Of a stretch of 64,000 nt of DNA, positions 8,168 to 17,063 are shown one piece after another. Each line of letters opens with the position of its first letter. Position 1 is the first letter of the stretch. The notes below the pieces were generated by a model that had not been told where the DNA came from, ran no database searches, and saw nothing but the letters and a program-made list of their open reading frames with translations. A program made the translations under genes and the position numbers. The DNA comes from Paenibacillus pectinilyticus (GTDB lineage Bacteria; Bacillota; Bacilli; Paenibacillales; NBRC-103111): positions 930,001-994,000 of the forward strand of contig NZ_LYPC01000014.1 of NCBI RefSeq assembly GCF_001700435.1, written 5' to 3'.

Positions 8168-10429
8168 ATGAGAAAGAGTTGGATTGTTTTCCTATTAACC
8201 TGTTTGCTGCTTGCGATGGTACCCTTTTCCGCATCTGCTGCGGATACGAAACGAACGATTGATGCATCAGGTGTTACAGCAAGCTCTGATGATGGGAATG
8301 TTGCTGCCAATACGGTAGATGGCAACCTAAGCACCCGGTGGTCGGCAAGTGGTGATGGGCAGTGGATTCAGTTTAACTTAGGCACAGACACGAAGCTAGC
8401 CTATTTGAAAATGGCTTTTCTGAATGGCGATACGCGAACATCGAGCTTCGATATTCAAACTTCTTCGGATAATGTGAGCTTCACAACCATCCAGACGAAC
8501 TTAACCAACAGTGCGAACACGAGCCTTCAAACCTTTGATTTTCCCGACGTGAACGAAGTACGGTATGTTCGGATTATCGGGCATGGAAACTCCGTCAATG
8601 CGTGGAACAGTTACACGGAAGTAGAAATATACGGCGAACCTTCTGTAAGCGCTCCCGATGATGCTAAGTTTCCCGTACTAAGCACTTCTGTAACGGCAAG
8701 TGGGGATGATGGGAATGTCCCAGCGATTACAATAGATGGCAATATCGCGACTCGCTGGTCCGCAAGTGGCAATGGGCAATGGATCAAGTATGATTTACTC
8801 TCCAAAGCGAAGGTGGCTTTTATTAAAATAGCCTTCTTAAATGGTGATACACGAACATCCACCTTCGATGTGCAAACATCTGTCGACAATGTCAATTTCA
8901 CAACCGTGCTTTCCAATGCATCAAATAGTGCGAATACGAATCTGCAGACGTTCGATTTCACAGACTCAAGTCCTGTTCGCTATGTGCGAATCGTCGGCCA
9001 CGGTAACTCCGTCAATGCATGGAACAGCTACACGGAAGTTGAAATTTATGGAACTATCCCGGTATCTACATCGGCAGAACTAGCTACAGCACTCAATAAT
9101 GCGGGCGCTGGGTCCACGATCGTACTGGCTAACGGCACCTATTCGCAAACGGGAGCTTTTATTTTATCTGGCAAAAATGGCACAGCCGCCAATCCCATCA
9201 AGATCAAAGCTGCCAATCAGGGCATGGCGATTATTTCTGGTGGTGCTGCCCTGCAAATTCAGAACTCGTCCAATGTGATTGTGCAAGGATTGAAATTTAC
9301 GAACGCTGGTCAAACCGGTCTCCTCCTGGATGGATCGAACCACGTTCGGGTCACGCGCAATACATTTGCTTTGCAGGCTTCGGGAAGTACGTTAATCTGG
9401 CTGCAGGTCAGTGGCGTTAATAGTCACCACAACCGCATAGATCATAATGATTTCGGACCGAAGAGCGACACCGATCCACTGATTGCTTATCAGGGGGACA
9501 ATAATGGTAATATTTCGCAATATGATGTGATTGAATTCAATTATTTTCATGATGTTGGACCTTGGGTAGACAATGGAAAAGAGACGATTCGACTTGGGTT
9601 ATCGGGCATTTCGTTATCCAATGGCTACAATACCATTCAGTATAATTTGTTTGAAAACTGCGATGGGGAGCCGGAAATCGTTTCTGTGAAAAGCAGCAGT
9701 AACACGGTACGTTATAATACGTTTAAGACATCAAAGGGGGGACTCACCTCCAGACATGGACATAATAATTCTTTCTATGGGAACTTCTTCTTAGGTGATG
9801 GTGTTGAGTCCGAGGAAGCGGGCATCCGTATTTATGGGAATGACCATAAGATCTATAACAATTACATGGAAAATCTGACAGCGAACGCGATCATTCTGGA
9901 TAATGGTAATTACGATGGCGGTAGCAGCGGATATCCGGTGAATCCATCAGCCGATGACTTACGGACTCAGTGGAAAATTTATCGAGCGCAGGTTGTGAAT
10001 AACACGATTGTGAACAGCACGACGGGCATCGTGGTCGGTTCGGGTAAAACGTATCCCACGCAGGACAGCATCATCGCAAACAACATTGTTAGAAATACGA
10101 CGGGGACGCTGTACAATGAAGTCGCTTCAACGAATACGCTTTTTGAAGGGAACATCGGGTTTGGCAGCACGGTAAGTAATAATAGCGCGCGAACTACCGC
10201 TCAAATTTGGACCATTAATCCGTTGTTCACAACGGTAAATGGCCTGCAAAAGCTAAGTTCAACGAGCCCTGCGATAAATGCTGCAACAGGTACTTACTCG
10301 TTCGTTAAAGAGGATATGGATGGCGGCACCCGATCCTTGAATGATATTGGTGCAGATGAAAGATCCAGTGCTACGTTATTCGCTAATCATCCGCTTTCAA
10401 CGACTGAGGTAGGACCGAATGCACCATAG
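8168..10429 (+). CDS. Secreted PL6-type polysaccharide lyase with two discoidin domains
   Basis: Secreted polysaccharide lyase of 753 residues. The ATG at 8168 follows GAGGTG by about 9 bases and begins a classical signal peptide, MRKSWIVFLLTCLLLAMV ending ASAA; the upstream ATG at 8147 lacks both. Two F5/8 type C (discoidin) carbohydrate-binding repeats occupy about residues 25-155 and 165-300, each ending in NAWNSYTEVEIYG. A right-handed beta-helix follows. PL6 hallmarks are visible: NGKETIRLG, a Lys in VSVKSSSNTVRYNTF (Lys508) and an Arg in LTSRHGHNN (Arg529). Their spacing of 21 equals that of the catalytic Lys250/Arg271 of chondroitinase B. Known PL6 substrates are alginate and chondroitin/dermatan; the true substrate is not evident. 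A terminator follows at 10591. Confidence 0.88.
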   Translation: MRKSWIVFLLTCLLLAMVPFSASAADTKRTIDASGVTASSDDGNVAANTVDGNLSTRWSASGDGQWIQFNLGTDTKLAYLKMAFLNGDTRTSSFDIQTSSDNVSFTTIQTNLTNSANTSLQTFDFPDVNEVRYVRIIGHGNSVNAWNSYTEVEIYGEPSVSAPDDAKFPVLSTSVTASGDDGNVPAITIDGNIATRWSASGNGQWIKYDLLSKAKVAFIKIAFLNGDTRTSTFDVQTSVDNVNFTTVLSNASNSANTNLQTFDFTDSSPVRYVRIVGHGNSVNAWNSYTEVEIYGTIPVSTSAELATALNNAGAGSTIVLANGTYSQTGAFILSGKNGTAANPIKIKAANQGMAIISGGAALQIQNSSNVIVQGLKFTNAGQTGLLLDGSNHVRVTRNTFALQASGSTLIWLQVSGVNSHHNRIDHNDFGPKSDTDPLIAYQGDNNGNISQYDVIEFNYFHDVGPWVDNGKETIRLGLSGISLSNGYNTIQYNLFENCDGEPEIVSVKSSSNTVRYNTFKTSKGGLTSRHGHNNSFYGNFFLGDGVESEEAGIRIYGNDHKIYNNYMENLTANAIILDNGNYDGGSSGYPVNPSADDLRTQWKIYRAQVVNNTIVNSTTGIVVGSGKTYPTQDSIIANNIVRNTTGTLYNEVASTNTLFEGNIGFGSTVSNNSARTTAQIWTINPLFTTVNGLQKLSSTSPAINAATGTYSFVKEDMDGGTRSLNDIGADERSSATLFANHPLSTTEVGPNAP

Positions 10430-10503
10430 CGAGTGAGCTCTTGTTTAGGATTTTGTCCCGATCGCAATTCTGTATGACTTCAGGGAAAGCACCATTTTCT
10501 ATA

Positions 10504-10532
10504 TTGACAATCGACAAGAATGATGATAATTT
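10504..10532 (+). promoter_or_regulatory. Candidate sigma-A promoter in the PL6-HPr-like intergenic region
   Basis: TTGACA at 10504-10509 is followed 17 bases later by TAATTT; a GATAAT lies at 15 bases. It would fire toward the HPr-like gene but lies upstream of the terminator at 10591-10620, so transcripts would need to read through it. Sequence match only. Confidence 0.3.
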
Positions 10533-10590
10533 AAATAAAGTGTATAAATCATATAGATTTAATCGGAATTAAAGCTAACTGGTCATCCGG

Positions 10591-10620
10591 AAGCATGGAT
10601 AGGGTATCCATGCTTTTTTG
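10591..10620 (+). terminator. Rho-independent terminator after the PL6 gene
   Basis: AAGCATGGATA and TATCCATGCTT form an 11-bp stem with a 3-base loop, followed by a run of T. It closes the operon that begins with the binding protein at 2325. Confidence 0.88.
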
Positions 10621-10672
10621 TTTTCCAACATGGCCTACATTTTAATAACGGTATAGCTTAAGGAGGAATAGT

Positions 10673-10966
10673 ATGAGAATTGATTGGACGTTTACGATGA
10701 ATCAACCATGGACGATAGATCGCGTATTGGACTTTGTGACGATTGCGAATCGCTATACATGCAATATTTACGTTGGCATACAGGGTAGAATGCTGAATGC
10801 GAAAGGATTATTAGGCATCGTTTCCTTGAGTCTTTCATTAGGTAATCAATCAACGGTAGATTTGCAACTCGATGGCGTTGATGCGCAGGAAGCTTTCGAA
10901 GGTGTATCGGTCTATTTGCAAAGTGCGGACCTCACAGCTCATAAGTCCTTCGCGCAAAGTTCGTGA
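10673..10966 (+). CDS. HPr-like protein without the active-site histidine
   Basis: A 97-residue protein whose C-terminal two thirds align by eye with HPr/Crh. [20 protein letters not shown] matches the HPr segment before Ser46, and SLSLSLG with [18 protein letters not shown] matches the following strand and helix. The Ser46 regulatory position is kept (GIVSL). The His15 region (HARPA in HPr) reads TIDRV, so it cannot carry the PTS phosphoryl group. It would resemble Crh, which also lacks the histidine. The ATG follows AAGGAGGAATAGT. Its TGA overlaps the start of the SelO gene, so the two are translationally coupled. A role in sensing carbon status through Ser phosphorylation is inference. Confidence 0.62.
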   Translation: MRIDWTFTMNQPWTIDRVLDFVTIANRYTCNIYVGIQGRMLNAKGLLGIVSLSLSLGNQSTVDLQLDGVDAQEAFEGVSVYLQSADLTAHKSFAQSS

Positions 10967-12432
10967 TGAAAACGGTAACCCTCGACATGGGATGGAACTT
11001 CGACAACAGTTACGCGCGTTTACCGCATACTTTTTATACCCAGATTCATCCGACGCCTTCCCTATCACCTAGCTTAATCGTGCTAAATGTTCCGTTGGCA
11101 TTAAGCCTAGGACTGGACGAAAAAGTGCTGCACGGAACGGAGGGTCTAGCCGTCTTGGCTGGCAATGAGATTCCAGTAGGTGGGTTGCCGTTAGCTCAAG
11201 CTTATGCCGGGCATCAATTCGGAATCTTTAAGATGCTTGGGGATGGCCGTGCACATTTATTGGGTGAACAGATTACCCCTCTAGGTGAGCGATTTGATAT
11301 TCAGCTCAAAGGCTCCGGCATAACGCCCTATTCGCGCCATTTGGATGGTCGAGCAGCACTGGGACCCATGCTGCGTGAATATATCATCAGCGAAGCCATG
11401 TTTGCGCTTGGCATTCCTACGACGCGCAGCCTAGCCGTGGTAACAACGGGCGAATCGATTCAACGGGACACTGAGCTGACGGGTGCTATTCTCACTCGTG
11501 TGGCTGTTAGCCATTTACGCATTGCTACGTTTCAATATGCGGCTCATTTCGGCTCGCATACGGATCTTCGTACACTGGCCGACTATACATTGGCAAGACA
11601 TTTCCCCGAAATTGGCGAGCAGGAGAACCGTTACTTGCGCTTACTTCAAGAAGTGTTCAAACGCCAGGCGTTGCTGATTGCCAAATGGCAGCTCGTCGGT
11701 TTTACGCATGGCGTGATGAGCACGGACAACGTGTCCATTAGTGGCATTACGATGGATTACGGGCCCTGTGCTTTCTTGGATGTCTATGATCCGAGTGCGT
11801 TATTCAGCACGAGAGATACAGAAGGACGCTATGCATTTGGCAAACAACCAGAAATTGCAAGGTGGAATCTTGCAAGGTTGGCTGAAGCCTTCTTGCCGTT
11901 GTTTGATGTCAGTGAAGCGCAGGGTGCTCACCTTGTGGAAGCTGCTCTTTCGGATTTCTCTGCGCTTTATCAGCGCACATGGCTTTCGGGTATGAGAGCC
12001 AAACTTGGCATTTATAACGAAGAATTAGAGGATGACGCTCTCGTTAAAGGACTGCTCGATTTGATGGAGAAGCACCGTGCAGACTACACCAATACCTTTC
12101 GAGCCCTATCGCTTGATCAGCCAGTGGATACGGGTCTCTCCGACATACCAGAATTTACGCAGTGGCATGAGCTTTGGCAGGCAAGACTAGGTCGGCAGAA
12201 ACCGTCTAGATCAGCTGCACATCAGTTAATGCGAAGCAGTAATCCTGCAGTGATCCCGCGCAATCACCGCGTAGAAGAGGCATTAGCAGCTGCCATGCAT
12301 GGCGACTACAGCGTGATGGAGCGTCTGCTTGATGCACTTGCGAATCCTTACGCCTATCGTCCAGAGCAGGTGGAGTACGCAACTCTGCCAACGGTATGCA
12401 GCGTACCTTATCGTACCTTTTGCGGTACTTGA
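10963..12432 (+). CDS. selO: SelO/YdiU family protein adenylyltransferase
   Basis: Pseudokinase-fold enzyme that transfers AMP from ATP to protein hydroxyl groups. SelO is known to AMPylate metabolic and redox proteins in oxidative stress. Family blocks are visible in order: [15 protein letters not shown] at the N-terminus, [76 protein letters not shown], and the C-terminal TFCGT. The Cys in YGPCAF and the Cys three residues from the end match the pair that forms the regulatory disulfide in E. coli SelO. The length of 489 fits. The start is GTG 10963 or ATG 10966; both overlap the stop of the HPr-like gene. A terminator follows at 12474. Confidence 0.93.
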   Translation: MMKTVTLDMGWNFDNSYARLPHTFYTQIHPTPSLSPSLIVLNVPLALSLGLDEKVLHGTEGLAVLAGNEIPVGGLPLAQAYAGHQFGIFKMLGDGRAHLLGEQITPLGERFDIQLKGSGITPYSRHLDGRAALGPMLREYIISEAMFALGIPTTRSLAVVTTGESIQRDTELTGAILTRVAVSHLRIATFQYAAHFGSHTDLRTLADYTLARHFPEIGEQENRYLRLLQEVFKRQALLIAKWQLVGFTHGVMSTDNVSISGITMDYGPCAFLDVYDPSALFSTRDTEGRYAFGKQPEIARWNLARLAEAFLPLFDVSEAQGAHLVEAALSDFSALYQRTWLSGMRAKLGIYNEELEDDALVKGLLDLMEKHRADYTNTFRALSLDQPVDTGLSDIPEFTQWHELWQARLGRQKPSRSAAHQLMRSSNPAVIPRNHRVEEALAAAMHGDYSVMERLLDALANPYAYRPEQVEYATLPTVCSVPYRTFCGT

Positions 12433-12473
12433 TGGTCACAAAACAACAAGCGTTCATGTAAGTCATTTGAGGT

Positions 12474-12502
12474 AAAAAAGGCTCAGAAATGAGTCTTTTT
12501 TT
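12474..12502 (+). terminator. Rho-independent terminator after selO
   Basis: AAAAAAGGCTCA and TGAGTCTTTTTTT flank a GAAA loop; the stem has one G-T pair and ends in a T run. It separates selO from the following glycosidase transcription unit. Confidence 0.88.
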
Positions 12503-12586
12503 GCGTTGAGGTAATCATTTGACCATAGATGTAAGAAGAACCTGTCTAACACCTGTTTGTGGGGTTATCATCTGAGGATTCTAGGG

Positions 12587-12616
12587 TTGTCGCCTAGGTG
12601 GTCATCCCTTCATAAT
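12587..12616 (+). promoter_or_regulatory. Candidate promoter of the multimodular glycosidase
   Basis: TTGTCG (12587-12592) is followed after 18 bases by CATAAT (12611-12616). The string CATAATGAAGCCA also occurs upstream of the binding protein at 2262-2274, preceded in both places by CCTT or CCTTC, which may reflect a shared -10/start region. It lies about 175 bp upstream of the start codon. Confidence 0.4.
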
Positions 12617-12682
12617 GAAGCCATGATGGAGTCTGTTTCGAAGGGCTAATAGTCCAAAAGGGCTCTCATCTAGAAGGGTGGT

Positions 12683-12696
12683 GGTAAGCGTTTACA
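12683..12696. promoter_or_regulatory. cre-like operator
   Basis: GGTAAGCGTTTACA matches the cre consensus TGNAANCGNWNNCA in all fixed positions but the first and is a near palindrome around the central CG. It lies about 70 bp downstream of the candidate promoter and 95 bp before the start codon. A CcpA road-block site is the likely role; a LacI-family regulator encoded elsewhere is the alternative. Confidence 0.6.
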
Positions 12697-12791
12697 ATGA
12701 TTCGGAACGGAACCTCGCCAATTCAGTCCTCAAGCTGCCGTTCGCTCGTGAAACACGGAAGTGCTTTTCATACAAAGGAGGAATAACTAGA

Positions 12792-15700
12792 ATGAAACGT
12801 CCCAAACGGAAGCAGTCTTTGACCATGTTTCTTTGCTTTATTCTTGTGTTCGTAGGTTTACCGTTCGGCGCCTCTGTCGCTTCTGCAGCGACGACTTTCT
12901 CTAATGTATCGCTGAATACGACTACTCCGGGCATGTATGACAAGCTCGAAATCAAATTCGATCTCAGCTCGTCCTATTCCAACCCGTTCAATCCAGATGA
13001 AGTGGATATCGAGGCTTATTTCACGACACCATCGGGTGCCACGGAAGTTGTTCCTGGCTTCTATCAATCCGATTCATCGCCTAAATGGGCAGTTCGCTAT
13101 TCGCCTCGGCAAACTGGCGCTTATAGCGTCGTGCTGAAAGTAACGGACGGTTCAGGAACGGGCACTTCGTCTACCTATAGCTTCTCGGCAGGTGGAGCGG
13201 GCTCCAATCGGGGCTTCATGGGCGTTAGCGGCAGTCGATTTGTTGACAGCGCGGGCAAGCAGCTTACCTTAATTGGAACGAATTTCGCTTGGGGATCACC
13301 AAGTGATATCCTGTCAGCGATGCCGCAATACAGCGCGGCGAAAATGAACATCATGCGTGTTTGGTACAACGTCTGGTGGGGCAACTACGCGCCGGAGTGG
13401 GGGCCAACTGTCACTACGCAGAATGGCATCACTATGAATTACAGCGGTGTCGGTAAATATCAGCTTGAGAATCAAGCACGGATGGACACACTGATTGATA
13501 CAGCAGCAGCTAACAACATTTATGTGATGCTGACCATGAACAGCTTTGGGGATTTCTATTACGATTGGCCGCAAAATGCGTATAATACCGCCAACGGTGG
13601 ACCGTCCTCATGGTCAGAGAACAACACGGATTTCTGGACGAATTCGACAGCAATTAGTTATCAGAAGAAGCTGCTTCGTTATGTTTTCGCCAGATGGGGC
13701 TATAGCCGTGCACTTGGCATGATGGAGTATTGGAACGAATCGGATAATCGTGTTGACACAAGTGCGACGAACCGTACGTCGTGGCATAATGCCGTCGATA
13801 CATACTGGAAAAGTCTCGATTTTTACAACCGTCCTACAACAACTAGCTTCGCGTGGAAGGATCATAAGGAATTTAACCAAACGACGTGGGAGACGTTACC
13901 TACACTTAGCGCTACGAACTATCATATTTATGATAGTGCCTCGAATGTCATTGATAAATGGGAGGCAGAACTCAAGCATTTCAACGCCGATTTCGGAGGA
14001 CGTCCTGCTTTCATTGGAGAATTCGGGATCGATGGAAACACGGAAAATCCGAATGATGCCGCTACGCAGCGGTATGTCCATGATGGCTTATGGGCGCCGA
14101 TATTCCGAGCTGGCGCTGCGGGGGGTGGCCTCTTCTGGGAGTTCTCAGGTACGGGTACGTTTAACGTCCCAGCGAATATCAAAACTTTGCATACGGCGCT
14201 TGCTAATTTCGTGCAGCCTGTTGAGCAACAATTGATCACGATGCCGTTCACGGACTTTGGTGTTCAAACGAATACAACGAAGGTTGGCGGCTACAAAAAC
14301 AGTGACAGAGCTTTGCTCTGGATCAATGATCCAGCAGCTAATTACACGATTGCTAGCCCAAGTACGATTAGTAGTATGAGTTTCTCGCTTACAGGGATGA
14401 ACAATGGCACATACGATATCACCTATTACAACACGGTGACAGGTACGAATGTCTCGACGGCTACAGCGACTGCTGCTTCGGGTACGTTGACATTGAGCGC
14501 GATTCCAGCGTTTACAAGGGACATCGCGGTCAAAGCCATTCGTCAAGGCGCAGATGTGCCTGATACGCAAGCACCGACGGCACCTTCCAATCTTGCGGCA
14601 CCTTCCAAGACATCTACAACGGTGAATCTGACGTGGAGTGCTTCTACGGATAACTTCGGTGTTGCCGGATATGATGTTTATCGCGGTACGACGCTGATTG
14701 GCTCGACAACAGGCGCGGGCTCGACGTCTTACGTAGCAACGGGTCTTACGGCGAATACGGCTTATAGCTTTACTGTGAAAGCCAAAGATGCAGCAGGCAA
14801 CATCTCATCTGCTAGCAGCGTGTTGAATGTGACAACGAATGCACCTGATACACAAGCACCAACGGCACCGGGCAGTCTGAATTCGCCTTCGAAGACAGAC
14901 GTCACAGTCAGCCTATCGTGGACAGCATCCACAGATGACACAGGTGTGACTGCTTATGATATTTATCGCGGAGCTTCGCTCGTGGGTTCCACAAGTGGAA
15001 CATCCACGACGTTTATCGACAGCGGTCTGACCGCATCGACGACCTATAGCTACACGGTGAAAGCTCGTGATGCAGCAGGCAACATTTCCGCAGCGAGCAA
15101 CTCAGTTGGTGTAACCACACTTCCGCCTATCCCTGCGAATCTACTTCAGAATGCAGGCTTCGACACGGATAGCGGTTTCGGGAAACCAAACCTATGGACA
15201 TGCGAGCAGGATAATTACTGCTTCTTGGATACGTCTGTCAAACGGTCAGGAACAGGTTCAATGAAAGTTGTGAGCACAACTGGCCCTTGGTTCGGTTTCT
15301 ACCAAGATGTGAATGGGACTGCGGGTACTGCCTATACGTTCGATGGGTATATCAATGTGGCTGCGAACACAACGACGAATACAAAGGTGAAAGTACAGTT
15401 CCTGAACAGCAGTGGCACGGTTTTGACGGATAATATTGTTGCTGAATATGTCAGCGGCACGACGACTGCTGGTTTTGTAAATATGCACGGCATATATACG
15501 GCACCTGCGAACACAGCGAAGGTTCGTGTGTACACCTACTTCACGGACAATCGCAGTACGATTTATTTCGATGATTTCTCTTTAACAAGCGGATCAGGCG
15601 GAGGTGGCGGTGGGGACACGACGGCGCCAAGTGCGCCAACGGGTTTGACTTCACCGAGCAAAACATCCACGAGTGTCAATCTCTCGTGGACGGCATCGAC

Positions 15701-16916
15701 GGACAATGTCGGTGTAACGGGGTATGATGTCTACAATGGAACTACGCTTGCCGGTTCAACAATGGGCACAAGTTTTACGGCAACAGGCCTCACTGCATCG
15801 ACAGCCTACAGCTTCACGGTAAAAGCGAAGGATGCCGCTGGCAATGTATCGGCAGCGAGCAGCGCGCTGAATGTAACGACGAACGCGGCCGCAGATACGA
15901 CAGCGCCAAGCGCGCCAACGGGTTTGACTTCACCGAGCAAAACATCCACGAGTGTCAATCTCTCGTGGACGGCATCGACGGACAACGTTGGAGTAACGGG
16001 TTATGATGTTTACAACGGTGCAACATTAGCGGGTTCAACAACCGGAGCGACAACGTTCACGGCAACAGGCCTCACCGCATCGACAGCCTACAGCTTCACG
16101 GTAAAAGCGAAGGATGCGGCTGGCAATGTATCGGCAGCGAGCAGTGCGCTGAATGTAACAACGAGCGCGGCTGCAGACACGACAGCGCCAAGCGCGCCAA
16201 CGGGTTTGACTTCACCGAGTAAAACGTCCACGAGCGTCAATCTCGCTTGGACGGCATCGACGGACAATGTCGGTGTAACGGGGTATGATGTCTACAACGG
16301 AGCAACATTAGCGGGATCCACGACCGGAGCGACAACGTTCATGGCAACAGGCCTCACCGCATCGACAGCCTACAGCTTCACAGTAAAAGCAAAGGATGCC
16401 GCTGGCAATGTATCGGCAGCGAGCAGCGCGCTGAATGTGACGACGAATGCAGCAGCATCGTCAAATCTCCTGTTTAATCCAGGTTTCGATACGGATAATG
16501 GCTCGGGTCAACCAGCTTCCTGGACAGTCGAACAGCCTTATTATTCTTCCTTAAATACATCCGTGAAGCGAACGGGAACCTCATCTCTTCGTATTGACGG
16601 CACGACGGGGCCATGGTTCGGGTTCTATCAAGCTGTTTCTGCAACCGCAGGCACGACGTACACGTTCGATGGGTATGTGAACGTTGCAGCCAATAACAAT
16701 AGTACATTGGATTTCCATCTACAGTACTTAGATGGAAGCGGCAATGTACTGTCAGACAGCGATCTGGCTACGTACAGCGGCACAACGCCGACTTCCGGCT
16801 TTGTGAACGTACATGGCTCCGCTGCTGCACCTACTGGAACAGTCACGGTGCGAATCTACGTGTTCTTCCATGATATGCGCGGAACGTTCTACTTCGACGA
16901 TTTCTCCATCAACTAA
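12792..16916 (+). CDS. Secreted multimodular glycosidase: DUF5060, TIM barrel, FN3 and CBM repeats
   Basis: Secreted enzyme of 1374 residues. The ATG at 12792 follows AAAGGAGGAATAACTAGA and starts a signal peptide (MKRPKRKQ, hydrophobic core, ASVASAA). Domain order: DUF5060-like beta-sandwich (about 35-135); a GH5-like catalytic TIM barrel (about 140-480) with general acid Glu316 in YWNESDN and nucleophile Glu410 in IGEFG; a small beta domain; two FN3 repeats (about 595-775); a CenC-type carbohydrate-binding module (LLQNAGFDTD to YFDDFSL, about 780-930); three FN3 repeats (about 940-1220); and a second CenC-type module (LLFNPGFDTD to YFDDFSIN) at the end. The last three FN3 units are almost identical at DNA level. 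Substrate is not determined; a beta-linked plant polysaccharide is likely. It is preceded by a cre-like site and followed by a terminator, so it is probably monocistronic. Confidence 0.85.
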   Translation: MKRPKRKQSLTMFLCFILVFVGLPFGASVASAATTFSNVSLNTTTPGMYDKLEIKFDLSSSYSNPFNPDEVDIEAYFTTPSGATEVVPGFYQSDSSPKWAVRYSPRQTGAYSVVLKVTDGSGTGTSSTYSFSAGGAGSNRGFMGVSGSRFVDSAGKQLTLIGTNFAWGSPSDILSAMPQYSAAKMNIMRVWYNVWWGNYAPEWGPTVTTQNGITMNYSGVGKYQLENQARMDTLIDTAAANNIYVMLTMNSFGDFYYDWPQNAYNTANGGPSSWSENNTDFWTNSTAISYQKKLLRYVFARWGYSRALGMMEYWNESDNRVDTSATNRTSWHNAVDTYWKSLDFYNRPTTTSFAWKDHKEFNQTTWETLPTLSATNYHIYDSASNVIDKWEAELKHFNADFGGRPAFIGEFGIDGNTENPNDAATQRYVHDGLWAPIFRAGAAGGGLFWEFSGTGTFNVPANIKTLHTALANFVQPVEQQLITMPFTDFGVQTNTTKVGGYKNSDRALLWINDPAANYTIASPSTISSMSFSLTGMNNGTYDITYYNTVTGTNVSTATATAASGTLTLSAIPAFTRDIAVKAIRQGADVPDTQAPTAPSNLAAPSKTSTTVNLTWSASTDNFGVAGYDVYRGTTLIGSTTGAGSTSYVATGLTANTAYSFTVKAKDAAGNISSASSVLNVTTNAPDTQAPTAPGSLNSPSKTDVTVSLSWTASTDDTGVTAYDIYRGASLVGSTSGTSTTFIDSGLTASTTYSYTVKARDAAGNISAASNSVGVTTLPPIPANLLQNAGFDTDSGFGKPNLWTCEQDNYCFLDTSVKRSGTGSMKVVSTTGPWFGFYQDVNGTAGTAYTFDGYINVAANTTTNTKVKVQFLNSSGTVLTDNIVAEYVSGTTTAGFVNMHGIYTAPANTAKVRVYTYFTDNRSTIYFDDFSLTSGSGGGGGGDTTAPSAPTGLTSPSKTSTSVNLSWTASTDNVGVTGYDVYNGTTLAGSTMGTSFTATGLTASTAYSFTVKAKDAAGNVSAASSALNVTTNAAADTTAPSAPTGLTSPSKTSTSVNLSWTASTDNVGVTGYDVYNGATLAGSTTGATTFTATGLTASTAYSFTVKAKDAAGNVSAASSALNVTTSAAADTTAPSAPTGLTSPSKTSTSVNLAWTASTDNVGVTGYDVYNGATLAGSTTGATTFMATGLTASTAYSFTVKAKDAAGNVSAASSALNVTTNAAASSNLLFNPGFDTDNGSGQPASWTVEQPYYSSLNTSVKRTGTSSLRIDGTTGPWFGFYQAVSATAGTTYTFDGYVNVAANNNSTLDFHLQYLDGSGNVLSDSDLATYSGTTPTSGFVNVHGSAAAPTGTVTVRIYVFFHDMRGTFYFDDFSIN
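15615..16457 (+). repeat. Three near-identical FN3-coding direct repeats
   Basis: Units begin near 15615, 15894 and 16176, giving periods of 279 and 282 bp (one codon difference). Each encodes an FN3 domain starting DTTAPSAPTGLTSPSKTSTS. Long stretches are identical between copies, unlike the two FN3 units at 14565-15120 in the same gene, so this is a recent internal amplification. Confidence 0.9.
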
Positions 16917-16922
16917 CTCTTT

Positions 16923-16962
16923 AAGAGGATCCTCCCTGACATGTCAGGTGAGGATTCTCTTT
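16923..16962 (+). terminator. Rho-independent terminator after the large glycosidase
   Basis: AAGAGGATCCTC pairs with GAGGATTCTCTT, with an inner CCTGACATGTCAGG palindrome, followed by TTGTTTG. It is a long strong hairpin with a modest T tract. Confidence 0.8.
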
Positions 16963-17063
16963 GTTTGCGGAATCGGTTACCCAGACAACCACTTCATAAT
17001 TCTTATGAAATCAATTACACTTATAGCGTGGTCTAGAATTTCGGAGTGAGAGGTGGGTTACCA

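Larger units (their letters stand above)
12433..12791. other. Intergenic region between selO and the large glycosidase
   Basis: 359 bp without a convincing gene. It holds the selO terminator (12474-12502), a candidate promoter (12587-12616) and a cre-like palindrome (12683-12696). The long frame through its 3' part is only an upstream extension of the glycosidase frame and lacks a good start. Confidence 0.7.

Noticed and set aside
12433-12791. Riboswitch or small RNA in the selO-glycosidase gap
   Set aside because: Apart from the terminator and a cre-like palindrome, I saw no conserved aptamer-like core or second terminator before the start codon.
13750-14235. 161-codon plus-strand frame inside the large glycosidase
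   Set aside because: It lies wholly within the catalytic domain coding sequence in another frame and has basic, low-quality composition.
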